Shown here: positions 1 to 11,880 of the stretch, piece after piece
How positions within the stretch are numbered: the stretch's first letter is position 1
Layout of the letters: the number at the start of each line of letters is the position of its first letter
Assembly (NCBI RefSeq): GCF_036785885.1
Contig: NC_092322.1
Span: forward strand, 20,172,466 to 20,236,465
Length of the DNA stretch: 64,000 nt
Reading direction: 5' to 3'
From: Coffea arabica
Taxonomy: Eukaryota; Streptophyta; Magnoliopsida; Gentianales; Rubiaceae
Notes under the pieces: generated by a model
What the model saw: the letters and a program-made list of their open reading frames with translations, nothing else
Database searches by the model: none
Told to the model about the DNA's origin: nothing
Made by a program: the position numbers and the translations under genes

Positions 1-580
1 GGGAAATGGAGCAAAATGAAGGATAAGGAGGTTGGGCTTTTGGCTTGTTTAAGTAGCTATGGTTGAGTGACACTTGTCACTACTAATACCAACCAAAATT
101 TCTTTTTTTCTTTCTTGCATTTTTAGCCCTAAAATTCGGTCAAAACTAGCTGGAAAATGAGAGGATATTTTGCTCAAATATTAATGAGCTTGTATGATAA
201 GAAAGTGGTGGTCAAGTGGCGTGTTCAATCGGTAGTGCACGGTACACGTCGGTTCGCACCGTTTTTCCTTAAATCACACGTACTAGGGTTTTTACTTCCT
301 ATTCACTAACTTTATATCATTGTTTCTAATCACATATTATTTCTCACCTAAAAGTCACTCTTAAGCACCAAATTTGATCCTTACTCCGTACCGGATAATT
401 ACACTACGGATACACGTGAAAATCCTAACTTGCTCCAACTTGAAAACGAAAAGTAAAACCCTACTTTTTAGGTTCATTTGCACTTATTGTGGAATGATTG
501 GGTAGTAGGGTTATAATAAATAAATAATTTCCAAATAAAAGGGTATTTTTGAGAAAAATATAAGGATTTTGTGAGTCCTC
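1..580 (-). repeat. 3' LTR of the gypsy element (partial, cut by window start)
   Basis: Positions 1-580 match 8848-9428 almost base for base, so this is the other LTR of the same element. Only its first ~580 bases (element orientation) are in the window; about 2.6 kb should lie to the left. The expected terminal TGT at the internal junction is missing: the match ends at GAGTCCTC (573-580) and runs straight into the polypurine tract. Confidence 0.93.
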
Positions 581-1955
581 TCTCCCCTTTAAGAGAATTT
601 CGACCTCGAAATTCATACCTTTCGTCATGAACATGTCGGGATTTTTCTCTTGCATGTCTTTTTCTAGCTCCCAAGTTGCTTCTTCCACTTCATGATGCTT
701 CCATAGAACCTTTACTAAAGAAATCTGCTTGTTTCTCAGGTCCTTCACCTTCCGATCCAAGATTTGAATGTGAGTCGGATCCGGATGGTATTTCTTAAGC
801 AGAGAAACATGGAAAACGTCATGGATCTTAGACAAACTAGCTGGTAACTCAAGTCGATAAACCACCTTTCCTATTCGCTGAAATACATTGAAAGGTCATA
901 TATATCGTGGTTGCAACTTTTTCCCTTTTCCTGCTCTAATCTTTCCCTTCAATGGGGTAATCCGAAGAAACACTTTATCCCCTATCTCAAACTCCAAATC
1001 CTTCCTCCGATGATCAGCATAACTTTTCTGTCGGTTTTGGGCAGTTTGCAGTCTCTGGCGGATCACCTTTACCCTTTCATAGGCTTCCTCAACCCATGGT
1101 ATTGTGGTCGGATCTATAATTTTTCTCTCTCCTACTTCATCCCAATAGATTGGGGATCGACATCGTCGTCCATACAAGGCTTCATATGAGGCTATTTGAA
1201 TAGAGGAGTGATAACTATTGTTATATGCAAATTCAACCAAGGTTAAGTATTGACTCCAACCTCCTCCAAAGTCCACAATACAGGCTCTCAGCATATCTTC
1301 AAGAGTTTGAATAGTTCTCTCAGATTGTCCATCAGTTTGCGGGTGATTTCTGCCAGAATCAGAATACAAATCTAGGGTCTCTATCGGATACAATGCTTAC
1401 TGGTACCCCATGTAGTCTCACCACTTCATCCATATAAAGTTTGGCAAATTTCTCCAAAGAATATTTCATATTTATTGGTAGGAAATGTGCGGTCTTGGTT
1501 AATCGATCCACTATCACCCAAATTGCATCATGCCCCTTTTGTGTTCGTGGTAACCCTGATACAAAATCCATCGTTATATGCTCCCATTTCCATTCAGGGA
1601 TCTCTAAAGGCTGTAACAGATCTGACGGCTTTTGATGCTCAGCTTTTACCTGTTAGCACGTAAGACACTTTTGCACAAATTGGGCAATCTCTGTCTTCAT
1701 ATTCTCCCACCAATACAGACTTTTAAGATCTTGGTACATCTTATTATTCCCTGGGTGTACCGTATACCTAGAGCGGTGTGATTCCTCCAAAATCTCCCTC
1801 TTTAACTCTTCTTCCCTAGGTACAATGACACGATTTCGGAACTTTAAAATTCCATTAGGATCTAGGTTAAAGTTAGGCGATTCCCCTTTCTTCACTTTTT
1901 CCACCCACTTTTGCACCATTGGGTCTTTCACTTGGCCCTCTTTGATCCGATCCAA
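461..1955 (-). pseudogene. Gypsy integrase and chromodomain, broken
   Basis: The segment 1955-1653 holds the integrase zinc-binding region (H...H...C-x-x-C ending QKCLTC). A TAA then interrupts the frame before the catalytic core resumes at 1571 ([13 protein letters not shown] with the first Asp; VSDRDPRF with the second). The stretch between the second Asp and the catalytic Glu region is shortened and out of frame: after DPRF the sequence jumps to HPQTDGQSERT (near 1340) with roughly 15-20 residues missing compared with the family. From 865 down, DVFHVSLLKKYHPDP and a chromodomain-like segment (VLWKHHEVEEATWE) close the polyprotein. A spacer usually present between these two is also short. 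Chromodomains of this group are known to steer integration to heterochromatin. This copy cannot encode an active integrase. Confidence 0.92.
581..592 (-). other. Polypurine tract of gypsy element
   Basis: On the minus strand a purine run (AAAGGGGAGA) directly precedes the 3' LTR, which is where plus-strand DNA synthesis is primed in LTR retrotransposons. Confidence 0.75.
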
Positions 1956-1966
1956 CAGAGCCGACT

Positions 1967-4564
1967 TTACCTCAATATTTCAAAAATCACCTTTTTCGGT
2001 TCCAGACGAGGTTTCCACTCACATACATCTTCCAACAAGCTCCACTCTCTCACCATGGAACTTGCTAGCTGAGCCTTTCGACTCAAAGCATCGGCTACAA
2101 CGTTGGCCTTTCCAGGATGATAGTTAATCGTACAATCGTAATCTTCTAAGAATTCCACCCACCGACGTTGTCTTAGATTTAGATCCTTCTAAGAAAACAG
2201 ATACTTAAGACTCTTATGATCCGTATATACCTCGAAAGTCACACCGTATAGATAATGTCATCATTTTTTCAAGGCAAACACAACAGCTACAAGCTCCAAG
2301 TCATGGGTTGGATGGTTTTGCTCATGAGGTTTTAACTTCCGAGACGCATGGGCAATCACATTCCTATTCTGCATCAACACGCACCCTAACCCCTCTTTTG
2401 AAGCATCGGTATAAACCGTGTAGCTATCGTTCTCACTGGACAAAGCTAAAACTGGAGCCATAGTCAATTGCTTAAACTCTTGGAAACTACTCTCACACTT
2501 AACATCCCAAATGTACTTTCCTTGTTTCTTGGTCAAATTGGTTAAGGGTCCCGCAATTCTCGAGAAGTTCTTTATAAATCGGCGGTAGTACCCTGCCAAA
2601 CCTAGAAAATTTCGCACCTCTGTGGGATTCTCTGGTCGCTTCCATTTGGCCACAGCTTCCACTTTCGCCGGGTCCACAGCAAGTCCATCCTTTGAAATTA
2701 TATGACCTAAGAACGCCACTTTTTCCAGCCAAAATTCACACTTGCTGAACTTAACGAACAATTGGTGTTCTCTTAGGGTTTGCAGCACTATTCGCAAGTG
2801 TTGTGCATGCTCATCCCTTGACTTCGAATATACTAGGATATCATCAATGAACACCACTACAAACCTATCCAAGTAAGGTTTAAATACTCGATGCATTAAA
2901 TCCATGAATGTCGCTAGAGCATTGGTCAAGCCAAAAGGCATTACCGCAAACTCAAAATGCCCATACCGAGTGTTAAACGTCGTTTTTGGTACATCCTCCT
3001 TTCTGATTCTCAATTGATAGTACCCCTGTCGAAGATCCAATTTTGAAAACACCACAACCCCTTGTAACTGGTCAAACAACTCATCAATATGGGGTAAAGG
3101 ATATTTATTCTTAACAGTTACTGCATTCAATCCTCGATAGTCAATGCACAATCTTAGACTCCCGTCCTTTTTTTTAATAAATAGCACTGGAGCTCCCCAC
3201 GGTGACTCGCTCCCATGTATGAATCCCCGTTCTAGCAAGTCCTGCAATTGCACCTTTAACTCCTTAAGCTCAGTAGGTGCCATACGATAAGGGGTTTTCG
3301 AAATAGGAGTAGTTCCGGGTACTAAGTCAACCTTAAATTCAATCTCCCTTTCAGGTGGCAGAGACTCCAACTCCTCCGGAAATACGTCCGGGTATTCACA
3401 GATTACGGGCATGTCTTCCAACTTAATCTTTTCTCCTGAAGTGTTAATTAGAAAAGCTAGATAACCGTGTGCCCCACGACTAAACAATTTTCTAGCCCTT
3501 ATTCCCGAAATGAGCGCAGATGAGGCTAACATACCCCTCACGTCTAACTTCAAAGTTGTCTCACCTGGAATGCAAAACTCTACCACTTTCATCCTACAAT
3601 CTACCCGAGCATGATAATGAGCTAGCCAATCCATACCTAGAATGACATCATACCCCTTAATAGTTAGACTAATGAGGCCAACTACCAATTTCCGTTCACC
3701 TTCCCAAATATCACAATTCCTATACACCTCATTCGCAAGCAAAATTTGACTACCCGTAGGTGTTCTTACTTCTAAGTCATAAGGTAATCTTTCAATTTTC
3801 AGGTCAATTCCAAGCATAAATGCAGGATTAACAAAAAAATGAGTAGCACCGGAGTATATCAAAATTTTGGCTAACCGGTGAAAAACAGGGATCGTATCTT
3901 CTACTACCTTTGTTGGTTCAAGCACGGTTTGTTGATCCAGCGAATACACCCTGACCGGTACCCTCGACCTGGTCCCTCCAACATTGGTCGGCTTTGGGTT
4001 TGACCTGGCAGTCGACTGAGTATCACTGATCAACGGGCAGTTGACTATCTGGTATTCCACACTTCCGCATCTTAGGCATTTCCGAGCCTTTCTGCAGCAC
4101 TCATCCTCTGTGTGGTTTGGTTTTCCACAATATCCACACGTTACTCGGGGAGTGGAGGTTTGGCCTCCCTGCGAAAAACCCCTACCACTTTGGCCTCCCT
4201 CCTGGGCACCTCCTCTTGGAGCACCTCCCTTAGATATGCTCGAAAACCGTCCACCTCTAGCCCCACGACCGGATTTAGCAGGTGGCATGTTCCAATCACT
4301 CCGCACTGACCCTTGGGTTCCACTAGGTACCCCTTTCCGTTTAGCGTGAAAATTCCTCACATGTGCCCTAATAGTCTCTGTTCTTTGGGCCTTCTCCAGA
4401 ACCTCCGTAAACGTATTAATTTGGGCTGCCGCTAAGGTTTCTTGTAATTCCACATTTAGCCCTTGCACAAACCTCCGTACCTTCCTTTGCTCCGTAGCTA
4501 TCAGTTCGGGAGCAAATTTGGACAACTTTATAAACTGAGTCTCATACTCAGCTACACTCAACAT
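1967..4564 (-). pseudogene. Gypsy gag C-terminus, protease, reverse transcriptase and RNase H, broken
   Basis: A 767-codon open frame (4564-2261) contains the end of gag with two CCHC-like knuckles ([28 protein letters not shown]), the protease region, a complete-looking reverse transcriptase ([15 protein letters not shown]; polymerase motif FIDDILVYS) and the start of RNase H ([13 protein letters not shown]). The protease motif reads YSGATHFF where the family has Asp-Ser-Gly: the catalytic Asp is a Tyr, so the protease should be dead. Two consecutive TGA codons (2258-2263) and a TAG near 2194 interrupt RNase H in the same frame. The frame continues to the RNase H/connection motif [17 protein letters not shown] (2120-2060) and is then lost by an indel near 1970. 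Confidence 0.95.
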
Positions 4565-4603
4565 TCCCTGACAGAGTTTAATGAAATCATCTTCTCTCTT
4601 CTC

Positions 4604-5149
4604 CTAGACGATAGGAGGACGAGATTTCTCGTTAAACTCCCGTACAAAGTTTAACAAGGTCCATGCAGTCGTCTCTTTCTCCCATTTGGCCCTCACTACA
4701 TTCCACCAAGGTCTAGCTGGCCCCTCGAACTGGAAAACAGCGAATTGCACTTGCCTATCCTCTGTATAGTTTAAGGCGGCAAAGATGTTGATCATAGTCT
4801 CTAGCCATTTATTGGCCCCCTCCAGGTCTGGTCCTCCTAAAAACTTGGGTGGAGAGAACTTTTGGAATCTGTCTAAGGCCCTATCCTGCCTCATATCGGG
4901 ATCCTTAGGTTGATTTACAGGGGTTTGACCCTGTTGTTCCACTAAACGAGCCAGGATGTTAGTCATCTGTTGGATGGCAGTTGCCACTTGATCTCCCCCT
5001 GTAGCCTGGGGTTCAGGTTGTGGCTCAATCGTTGCCTCTCACTCCTCTCTCAGTTCTGGCACCGGTTCCTGTTCTTGTCTATCCCCGCGGCCTCGACTAG
5101 GATCGCGTCCTCGGTTAGTTCCTCTGATTTGACTTCTTCTACCCTTCAT
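4604..5149 (-). pseudogene. Gypsy gag N-terminal part, interrupted
   Basis: An ATG at 5149 opens an Arg/Gly-rich stretch. A TGA follows after about 36 codons, and the same frame then runs from near 5040 through MATAIQQMTNILARLVEQQG (4987) to a TAG at 4604. The body (FSPPKFLGGPDLEGANKWL; GPARPWWNVV) is the retrotransposon gag domain seen in Ty3/gypsy elements. The TAG is in frame with the next open stretch, whose first M codon is at 4564, so a single stop separates the two halves of gag. Gag would form the virus-like particle; this copy cannot make it intact. Confidence 0.9.
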
Positions 5150-5449
5150 GTTTCGGATTTAAGCAACTAAAAATGTATAAACAAAGTAAGGTATGACTCG
5201 TATAACACGTTGCAAAAGGCTAAATAAAGGCAATAAAACACATAATAAACAAGTACTTTATATACATAGCAAACAAGTCATATATACATGCCAACCTAGG
5301 CAAGTCAAGGGCTATAATAGCCAAGGAACATAGAATAAAAAAAAACCCTATTTACATCCACCGTGACACGTCAAAATCAAAAACAAAAGGAAACGTGTCG
5401 TCCTACTATGTTCCTAACTATCCCACAAAAATTTCCTCAGTCCTCACTC

Positions 5450-6106
5450 CTAACAAGTCGTCCGGCTAGACGCCGACCCAACCGACTCTGAGGATGCACT
5501 CGGCTCCTCCTCCGGGTCCTCCTCAGGATCCTCCTCTGGATCCTCCCCAGGAGTACCAGGAGCGCCAGGAACTACAAGCGCTTGACCCTCTCCGGCCAAG
5601 TCCTGAAGCACATCATCCACTAGTGCCTCGCACTCAGTCAGGATGTGGCCAGTCCGATCTCTAATATCCGCAACCACTCACATAAGGCGTCTAGTTGTCG
5701 CCTGAGCCTGCTCGCGGAAGGCATCCGTCCGCTGCTGCTCTTCCAACACCGAGGCCTCTAGCTCTCGGATACTGGCTTCCTGGTCTCGGAGGGTAGCCCG
5801 GAGACGCTCAATCTCCGAATGGCACCTACGATTGGCGCTACCCAATCGTCGCCGCTCGTCGTCCACTGTGAGCACTACCCGATCAGGGTAGGAGTAGGTC
5901 TTCCAGCAGTCGCAGCGTCGAATCTTGAGCGCTAGGGGCCACCGCTGCACTGGCCCATCGGGGCTCTCCTGATATGTGATCACACGACAAACAGGCCCCT
6001 CCAAATGTGGCTCGTCAATAGGAGCGTCAGTAGGCGCGTCAGTAACTACATCAGTAGGCACAGGCTGGGATGGCCCAGCACTCCCAGAGGCATCAGTACA
6101 CGCCAT
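5450..6106 (-). pseudogene. Accessory ORF between 5' LTR and gag of the gypsy element, split by one TGA
   Basis: A 142-codon frame starts at ATG 6106. It begins with an acidic, Pro/Ala/Asp-rich segment (MACTDASGSAGPSQPVPTDV), then a Cys/Trp-containing block (RRCDCWKTYSYPDRVVLTVD), then a Glu/Arg-rich stretch with heptad-like spacing (residues ~95-140, predicted coiled coil). A single TGA at 5678-5680 is followed in the same frame by 75 codons (5677-5450) ending in an acidic repeat of EDPEEDPEEDPEEEP. I do not recognise the protein. It lies 130 bp downstream of the 5' LTR and 300 bp upstream of gag, separated by a non-coding leader. It may be an element-specific accessory protein or a captured host sequence; both are inference. 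Confidence 0.65.
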
Positions 6107-6239
6107 AACCTAGGTTTGCAAGTAACATTGCAAAAGTAAGTACACAACACGTAGAAAACAAGGCTAAAGGCTAAGCTCAAGAATAAACCCTAGCCTATCG
6201 TAGCAAGCACTCAATCTATCCAGATCAATTCATAACCTA

Positions 6240-6252
6240 GGCTCTGATACCA
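6240..6252 (-). other. Primer-binding site (initiator tRNA-Met type)
   Basis: On the minus strand TGGTATCAGAGCC begins two bases after the LTR end. It is the standard complement of the 3' end of initiator methionine tRNA used to prime minus-strand synthesis, and it fixes element orientation and the inner LTR edge. Confidence 0.9.
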
Positions 6253-6254
6253 CC

Positions 6255-9200
6255 TGTGACGATCCCACCTCCCCCTAAGGAGTACCAAAGGGTTTGGCAG
6301 ACCGCCTGCGCAGCTCTCGCCAGGACTCACTCACTCGAATCACGTATATACATCCATGGACCATAAATAATATCGCAATTCAAGCTTATAATTTACATTG
6401 ATATAAATTCAAGGTACAAAGCCTTAGTATACCCAAACTGGTTCAAAGTGTATACAATCCAGATACAAAACATTCTATTCGAGGAATAGCGCGAGTACAA
6501 GTCAAAAGTCAAAAGTTAAAACAACTAGACTACGCTAGTCTTTACACGTCTCACGCCTTGCTCGTTACCCTGTAAGGAAAACAAAACTAACGGGATGAGC
6601 CAAAACTCAGTGAAGTTCCAAATATCAAATTGGCCATCAAACAAGTAATAGCAGAGGTATAGTGAAATAGCGAGCAAACAAGTCCAATCAAGGAGATAAT
6701 ACTTCAAGTAGTCAAGAAATATATAGATCATGTTCACATGTAAGGATACAGTAGCTCATGTCTCGGCTCCATCCCAGCTTGATCAATTCGTAGTTGACAC
6801 TCCGTCAACTTTCAAGTAATAACTAGTCCAGAAAGAAAACATCACTTCACGCCAGTCTCTGTCCACTGATCAACCCCCTTATCCGGGTCCGTAAGCCACA
6901 CGAAACACGGGTGGTAATACTCGAGTATACCGATTAGCCGAGGAGATAACACTCCGTTCGACATTACTGGTTACCCAGGGTTTGCTATCTAATCGACCAG
7001 CCCCTTGCCGGCTCGACTCGATTAACTAGCCACAGGATTTCTGGAATTCCAGACAAGATAAAATTCGTATGCAAGTATAGTATTTCAAGTAAAATCATGG
7101 AACAATAGCAAATTTGATTAGGGCAAGTGCGATAAAGTACACTCTTGCCCTAAACTTCACGTATATAACATGTAATCACATTGGTCACGTATCAAATACA
7201 AGTATTAAGTGCAATTCGATATTTGAAAGCACTCACCAAAACAAGTATAGTGCTTTTAATGATCTCGTCCAGGTGGTACTCCTGGCTTGGAGTCCAAATC
7301 TGCGATAAAACGATGCTTAAGAATTTGGAAAAATCAAGTAAGGTTCGAAACTTAGACGTTTCGTTCAATAAGAATCAAGAAATTGAAATTCACTTGGAGA
7401 ATAGTCGTGAAACAGTTGCTCGCTTTTCAAACCGAAAAATTTGGTAACATATTTGCTTGGAAATAACTTTTAAGTCGAAAGTGCAAGGAAAACGGATTCA
7501 TAGTGGTTAGTACCGCTTTTCCTAAGGGTACAAGTTCGGCTAGGTTTAACGTATAACCCTCGATAACCAAGGTAGCCAAAGTCCTAGATGGCCCAAGTGA
7601 TACTCATCTCAACTCTACCCAAGTCGCAAGTGTATTTATATAGTCCTCGAGCGTAAATTTGGGTAGCATGCCCTTTGTATTTTCCTATTTCCAGCCATTT
7701 ATGGCTTCATTCTTTTACTCAATCCAACCCAAAGTCATCCATAATACAATTGCATTTCAATAGCCGTTCAATAGGCTCAAGACAATACAAGAACAAGAAT
7801 CAAACTAATAACAAATGCGGAAATGAAGTTTACAAAAGACAGATTTGACGGGTTTTTGTGGAAAAAACACATCTGAGGCTACGCTTATCGGATTGAAGTA
7901 CAACTTATACCATTTCAAAGCTAAGACGAAGGCCTACAACTTTCATGAAAATCACTTAGTCAAATTTCCAGTGTAACCCAGTCAAATTCCCAATTTACAG
8001 AACCGAATTCCAACTAATCGGCTAATTAACCGTACTACTTTGAAATGGTCATATCTCAGGATACCAAAGTCCGTTTAAGGTGTTCTTGGTGGGTTGAAAA
8101 GCTAAGACAGAGTACTAAAACTTTCATGTTTTGGAAAATGGCTAAATCAGCACGGATCATAGTGAATAAACACGGTTAATTGAATGAATCTGTCTAGAAC
8201 GGTTCACTGGAAACATCCTAAGTCAGCGAGGGTATTTTGGTCCTTTCACAGGCTAATTTGCTCCAATTGAGCTGAAATTTTGTAGGAAACTATAAAATAT
8301 CATTCTCTACAACTTTCATGTTTTGTGCCAAGCCTAATTTGGCCTATAACATGGAGCACTAAAACCGGACAGAATGGGCTAAAATTTTCCAGAAATCTGG
8401 AATTTTTCGTTTTCAATGCAACCTTTCTTGATTTCTTGCTCCAATCATCACTACAACCATTTATATAAGTTTAGATAGAACATATATCATCCATATAGCA
8501 AGTATAGACAGCACATACCTCAAACCCTAACTCACATATATCACCTTTAAATCATCATAACAACTTGTATCACTACTAATCCAACCACAACATGACTTAT
8601 ACAACAACTTAAACCAAAATAAAAGAACCAAAGTCATGGTTTAGCCTTATACCTCAACAAATGAAGCTTGCAAGAGTAATACTTCACCTCCTCTTGGAAT
8701 TCTTGGTTCCCCTAACTTCTCAAACTCACAACTCACACTTTAGAATTTTAATTCCTCACTTGGATGGCTCAACCCAAGAAGAAGGAAGTTTGTTTCTTGC
8801 TCTCTTTCTCTCCTCTCTTGTCTCGGCCAAGCAGCAGAAAAATGGAGGGAAATGGAGCAAAATGAAGGATAAGAAGGTTGGACTTTTGGCTTGTTTAAGT
8901 AGCCATGGTTGAGTGACACTTGTCACTACTAATACCAACCAAAATTTCTTTTTTTCTTTCTTGCATTTTTAGCCCTAAAATTCGGTCAAAACTAGCTGGA
9001 AAATGAGAGGATATTTTGCTCAAATATTAATGAGCTTGTATGGTAAGAAAGTGGTGGTCAAGTGGTGCGTTCAATCGGTAGTGCACGGTACACGTCGGTT
9101 CACACCGTTTTTCCTTAAATCACACGTACTAGGGTTTTTACTTCCTATTCACTAACTTTATATCATTGTTTCTAATCACATATTATTTCTCACCTAAAAG

Positions 9201-9429
9201 TCACTCTTAAGCACCAAATTTGATCCTTGCTCCGTACCGGATAATTACACTACGGATACACGTGAAAACCCTAACTTGCTCCAACTTGAAAACGAAAAGT
9301 GAAACCCTACTTTCTAGGTTCATTTGCACTTATTGTGGAATGATTGGGTAGTAGGGTTATAATAAATAAATAATTTCCAAATAAAAGGGTATTTTTGAGA
9401 AAAATATAAGGAATTTGCGAGTCCTCACA
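6255..9429 (-). repeat. 5' LTR of gypsy element (~3.2 kb)
   Basis: The plus strand starts TGTGACGATCCCACC next to the primer-binding site and ends GAGTCCTCACA at 9429. It matches the 1-580 fragment at its outer end and, more distantly, the whole solo LTR at 44944-47623. It holds no gene that I can support; short ORFs inside (e.g. around 7114-7447 and 8661-8912) have no family signature. The outer edge is slightly ambiguous: twelve extra bases (9430-9441, ending CGTCACA) resemble an alternative LTR terminus and are absent from the matching Athila LTR copy. Confidence 0.88.
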
Positions 9430-9441
9430 CGGGCCGTCACA

Positions 9442-10540
9442 AAGATAGATAAATTATAGCAAAAGGCAAGAAATTAAACTAGAAAAATTAATCAAATTCC
9501 TTCATAAAACTCTAACCCTAGAAACAATTTAGTTCAACATAATTAGGAAATTAAAACCATGAATTCAAAGAGTTGTTACAAAGATAAGAGAAAGAATGAG
9601 TAAACTTCTCAATTGCTTGCTCTAGTTTTATCCTTGCATGCTCTTTGATTCAGCTCTATTTTATTTTGAGTTCTCAAGAATTAAATATAAAAAGATGTTA
9701 AAACTAAATTAGGCTAATGTTTTCCATACTTAAAAAGATCCTAAATAGCCCCAATTTATAGTTTCTTAAAGTATTATTAAAAACGGGGTTGAATTGGGCT
9801 TATTGGAGTTGAAAAACTACAATTTCACACATTTTTTTGATGAAATCTAGAGCCAACTCCAGCCTAAACTCTGGTGCCGGAGTTGGCATCAGAAAAACAC
9901 CGACAGGAAGACCAAAATCAACACTGGCCTATTGAGAAAGAATTAAATGAAATGGTGATCCGTGGATGGATCTCTTGGGATCTGTGCATAGATCTAATTT
10001 GAAACCAAAAATCTCTATTAACGAGATTGAATCAGCTGTTGCCCAAAATATGAAAGTGGTAATCCTTTGAATTGGCCTTGCAATGCCATAAGAATTATAT
10101 CATTTGGATGTCAAGATGTTGAGATATGCCCAAAATACCAAGAACTAGCAAGAAGAATATCACGACAAAACTATACTTCAGTAATTTGGACTTTTGCCTA
10201 TGAAAACGTGAGAACCAAACTATAATATCTCATAAGAATTATAGAGCATTCTCTTAGCTTCAAAATGAATTAAGAATCATCTCAATCTGATGTTGGTAGC
10301 TCAAGTTATTGTCAAAATAACGAAATATGTCAATCCTTCCAAACCCCTTACTATTCATGTTTTCTTCTTCCATTGCTTCTTCGTGCCATGTTTTTAGTCC
10401 GTTTTCTCTACAATTGAACTTTTCACCGATTAGAACAATATAAGATCAAAATTAAGTAGCTTCCATTGAAAATAAAGCTCAAATAATATTCTTAACTAGT
10501 GACTTATGCATATAAATGTACTAGAAATTACACCCTATCA
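9442..10540 (-). repeat. Athila/Tat-like 3' LTR, fragment cut by the nested gypsy
   Basis: Homologous to 14964-16051 (for example AAGATAGATAAAT at both starts and ATTACACCCT at both ends). It ends at CACCCTATCA (10531-10540), followed by the polypurine tract. The left 550 bases of the LTR are displaced by the insertion at 9429/9441. Confidence 0.88.
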
Positions 10541-11880
10541 AATTCCCCTACACTTAGTCTGTGCATGTCCTCAACTACAAGAACAACCATTAAACACACA
10601 CAATAACTATATTCAAGACTATCATTATTAAAGTAACCATTCTAAGTAAGTGTCAAGCGTCAATAGTGAAAATCAAATGGACACTTTTTCGGTTAACTTT
10701 TAATACCAAAGACCCTTTCAACTCCGACTAACTAAATTAGGTATATAAAATATTTAACAAGTATTTCCCCGCAAATGGCCGAGCTATTAAGCAAAATTTC
10801 AAACATATAACCACAAGGATCCATAAGTTATTATTATAATCCACATTTTTGTTTCTTTTTTCTTTATTTTTCTCTTTCTTTTTTTTTTCAAATTTCCCCA
10901 CTCTTAATCTTTTTTCACATTTTAATAACAGGAATGTACTTAATTCTCAGCCGTTCAAGTCTTTTGACGCGAATTTCAACATCTTCAAATGAAGGAATCC
11001 GGTTACTCAACTGTTCACCTCTTAAGAAATACATACTCATAATTATTGCCATTTTTTGACGCGAAAGTAGACACTTTTAGGTGAAAATCCCTGATTACTA
11101 AACAACGACAACCAGCGGAGTGTAGTTCAACTTAATAAAATTAACTTTTAAGCACAAACAAATAAGAGCACAAAAGTTTGCTTCATATCCCAACAATATA
11201 GAGAACTAAGATTAATAATTAGGTCAAGTTCACAAGAAAAATACTAGAAAAATATTTACAATACCCAGAAAAGTTAGCCAAAAATTGAAAAAGTTTCAAA
11301 ATATCAAATATTCACCAAAGAAGTCTTCTAAGGCTGCACCATTTAACACTTAAACACATTTAAAAATATAACGCTTAAACAATAATAATACTCGAAATAT
11401 AAGCCATTGCCTATTAGGAAATCAATAATAAGAACAAAATTTTGAAAAATTTTAACCAAAAATTCAAAAATTTTGCTTCACGCATTTACTTCTCCCCCAA
11501 ACTTAAAATAAGTTTGTCCTCAATGTTGAGGATAAAATAATGAAATAATAATGTCAAGAAAATAGATGAAAGTGAAACTCGCTTGATAACAAATGAAATA
11601 CCAAAGACTAAGTAAGGTGAGAGGGAAGTTGCAAGTTACCATCCAATAGTCAAACTCAAGAACCCATCCTATTAACATAAAAGAACAAGTGAACACTACA
11701 AATATGGGTTAAACACACCATCAAAGAACCCAAACTAGAAAGCAATAAAATTCTAAAGAAATAAGCACCACCACTAATCCCAAAAATAAGAAAAATATTG
11801 AATAAAGTTAACAAGATAGTCGAGTTGCCTCCTGATAACTGTTAAGTTTTATGTCTTCAGCTAGACTAAACTAGATAAGT
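10541..11880 (-). other. Non-coding 3' internal region of the Athila/Tat-like element
   Basis: Contains the polypurine tract at its left edge (minus strand ends AGTGTAGGGGAATT before the LTR) and a conserved-looking stretch around 11486-11535 (CTCCCCCAAACTTA... TGTCCTCAATGTTGAGG), which is common in plant Athila/Tat elements. No open frame here has a recognisable domain. The reverse transcriptase and integrase normally placed here are absent. Confidence 0.6.

Larger units (their letters stand above)
1..9429 (-). mobile_element. Ty3/gypsy chromovirus LTR retrotransposon (Tekay/Del-like), left end outside window
   Basis: Read on the minus strand the order is 5' LTR (6255-9429), primer-binding site, accessory ORF, gag, protease, reverse transcriptase, RNase H, integrase, chromodomain, polypurine tract, then the 3' LTR (580 down to 1, truncated by the window edge). 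The order RT-RH-INT identifies Ty3/gypsy, and the C-terminal chromodomain-like segment with LTRs of about 3.2 kb fits the Tekay/Del chromovirus lineage (lineage is inference). By eye the two LTR copies differ at about 13 of 577 aligned bases, 12 of them transitions, so the insertion is not very recent. The coding part has several in-frame stops, frameshifts and deletions, so this copy is non-autonomous. It sits inside the LTR of an Athila/Tat-like element. Confidence 0.93.

Noticed and set aside
911..2127. Plus-strand frames (e.g. 911-1189, 1825-2127) within the gypsy integrase region
   Set aside because: Antisense shadows of the minus-strand polyprotein; no domain of their own.
4041..4349. 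102-codon plus-strand frame rich in Pro/Leu
   Set aside because: Antisense to the Gly/Arg-rich gag region, which forces this composition.
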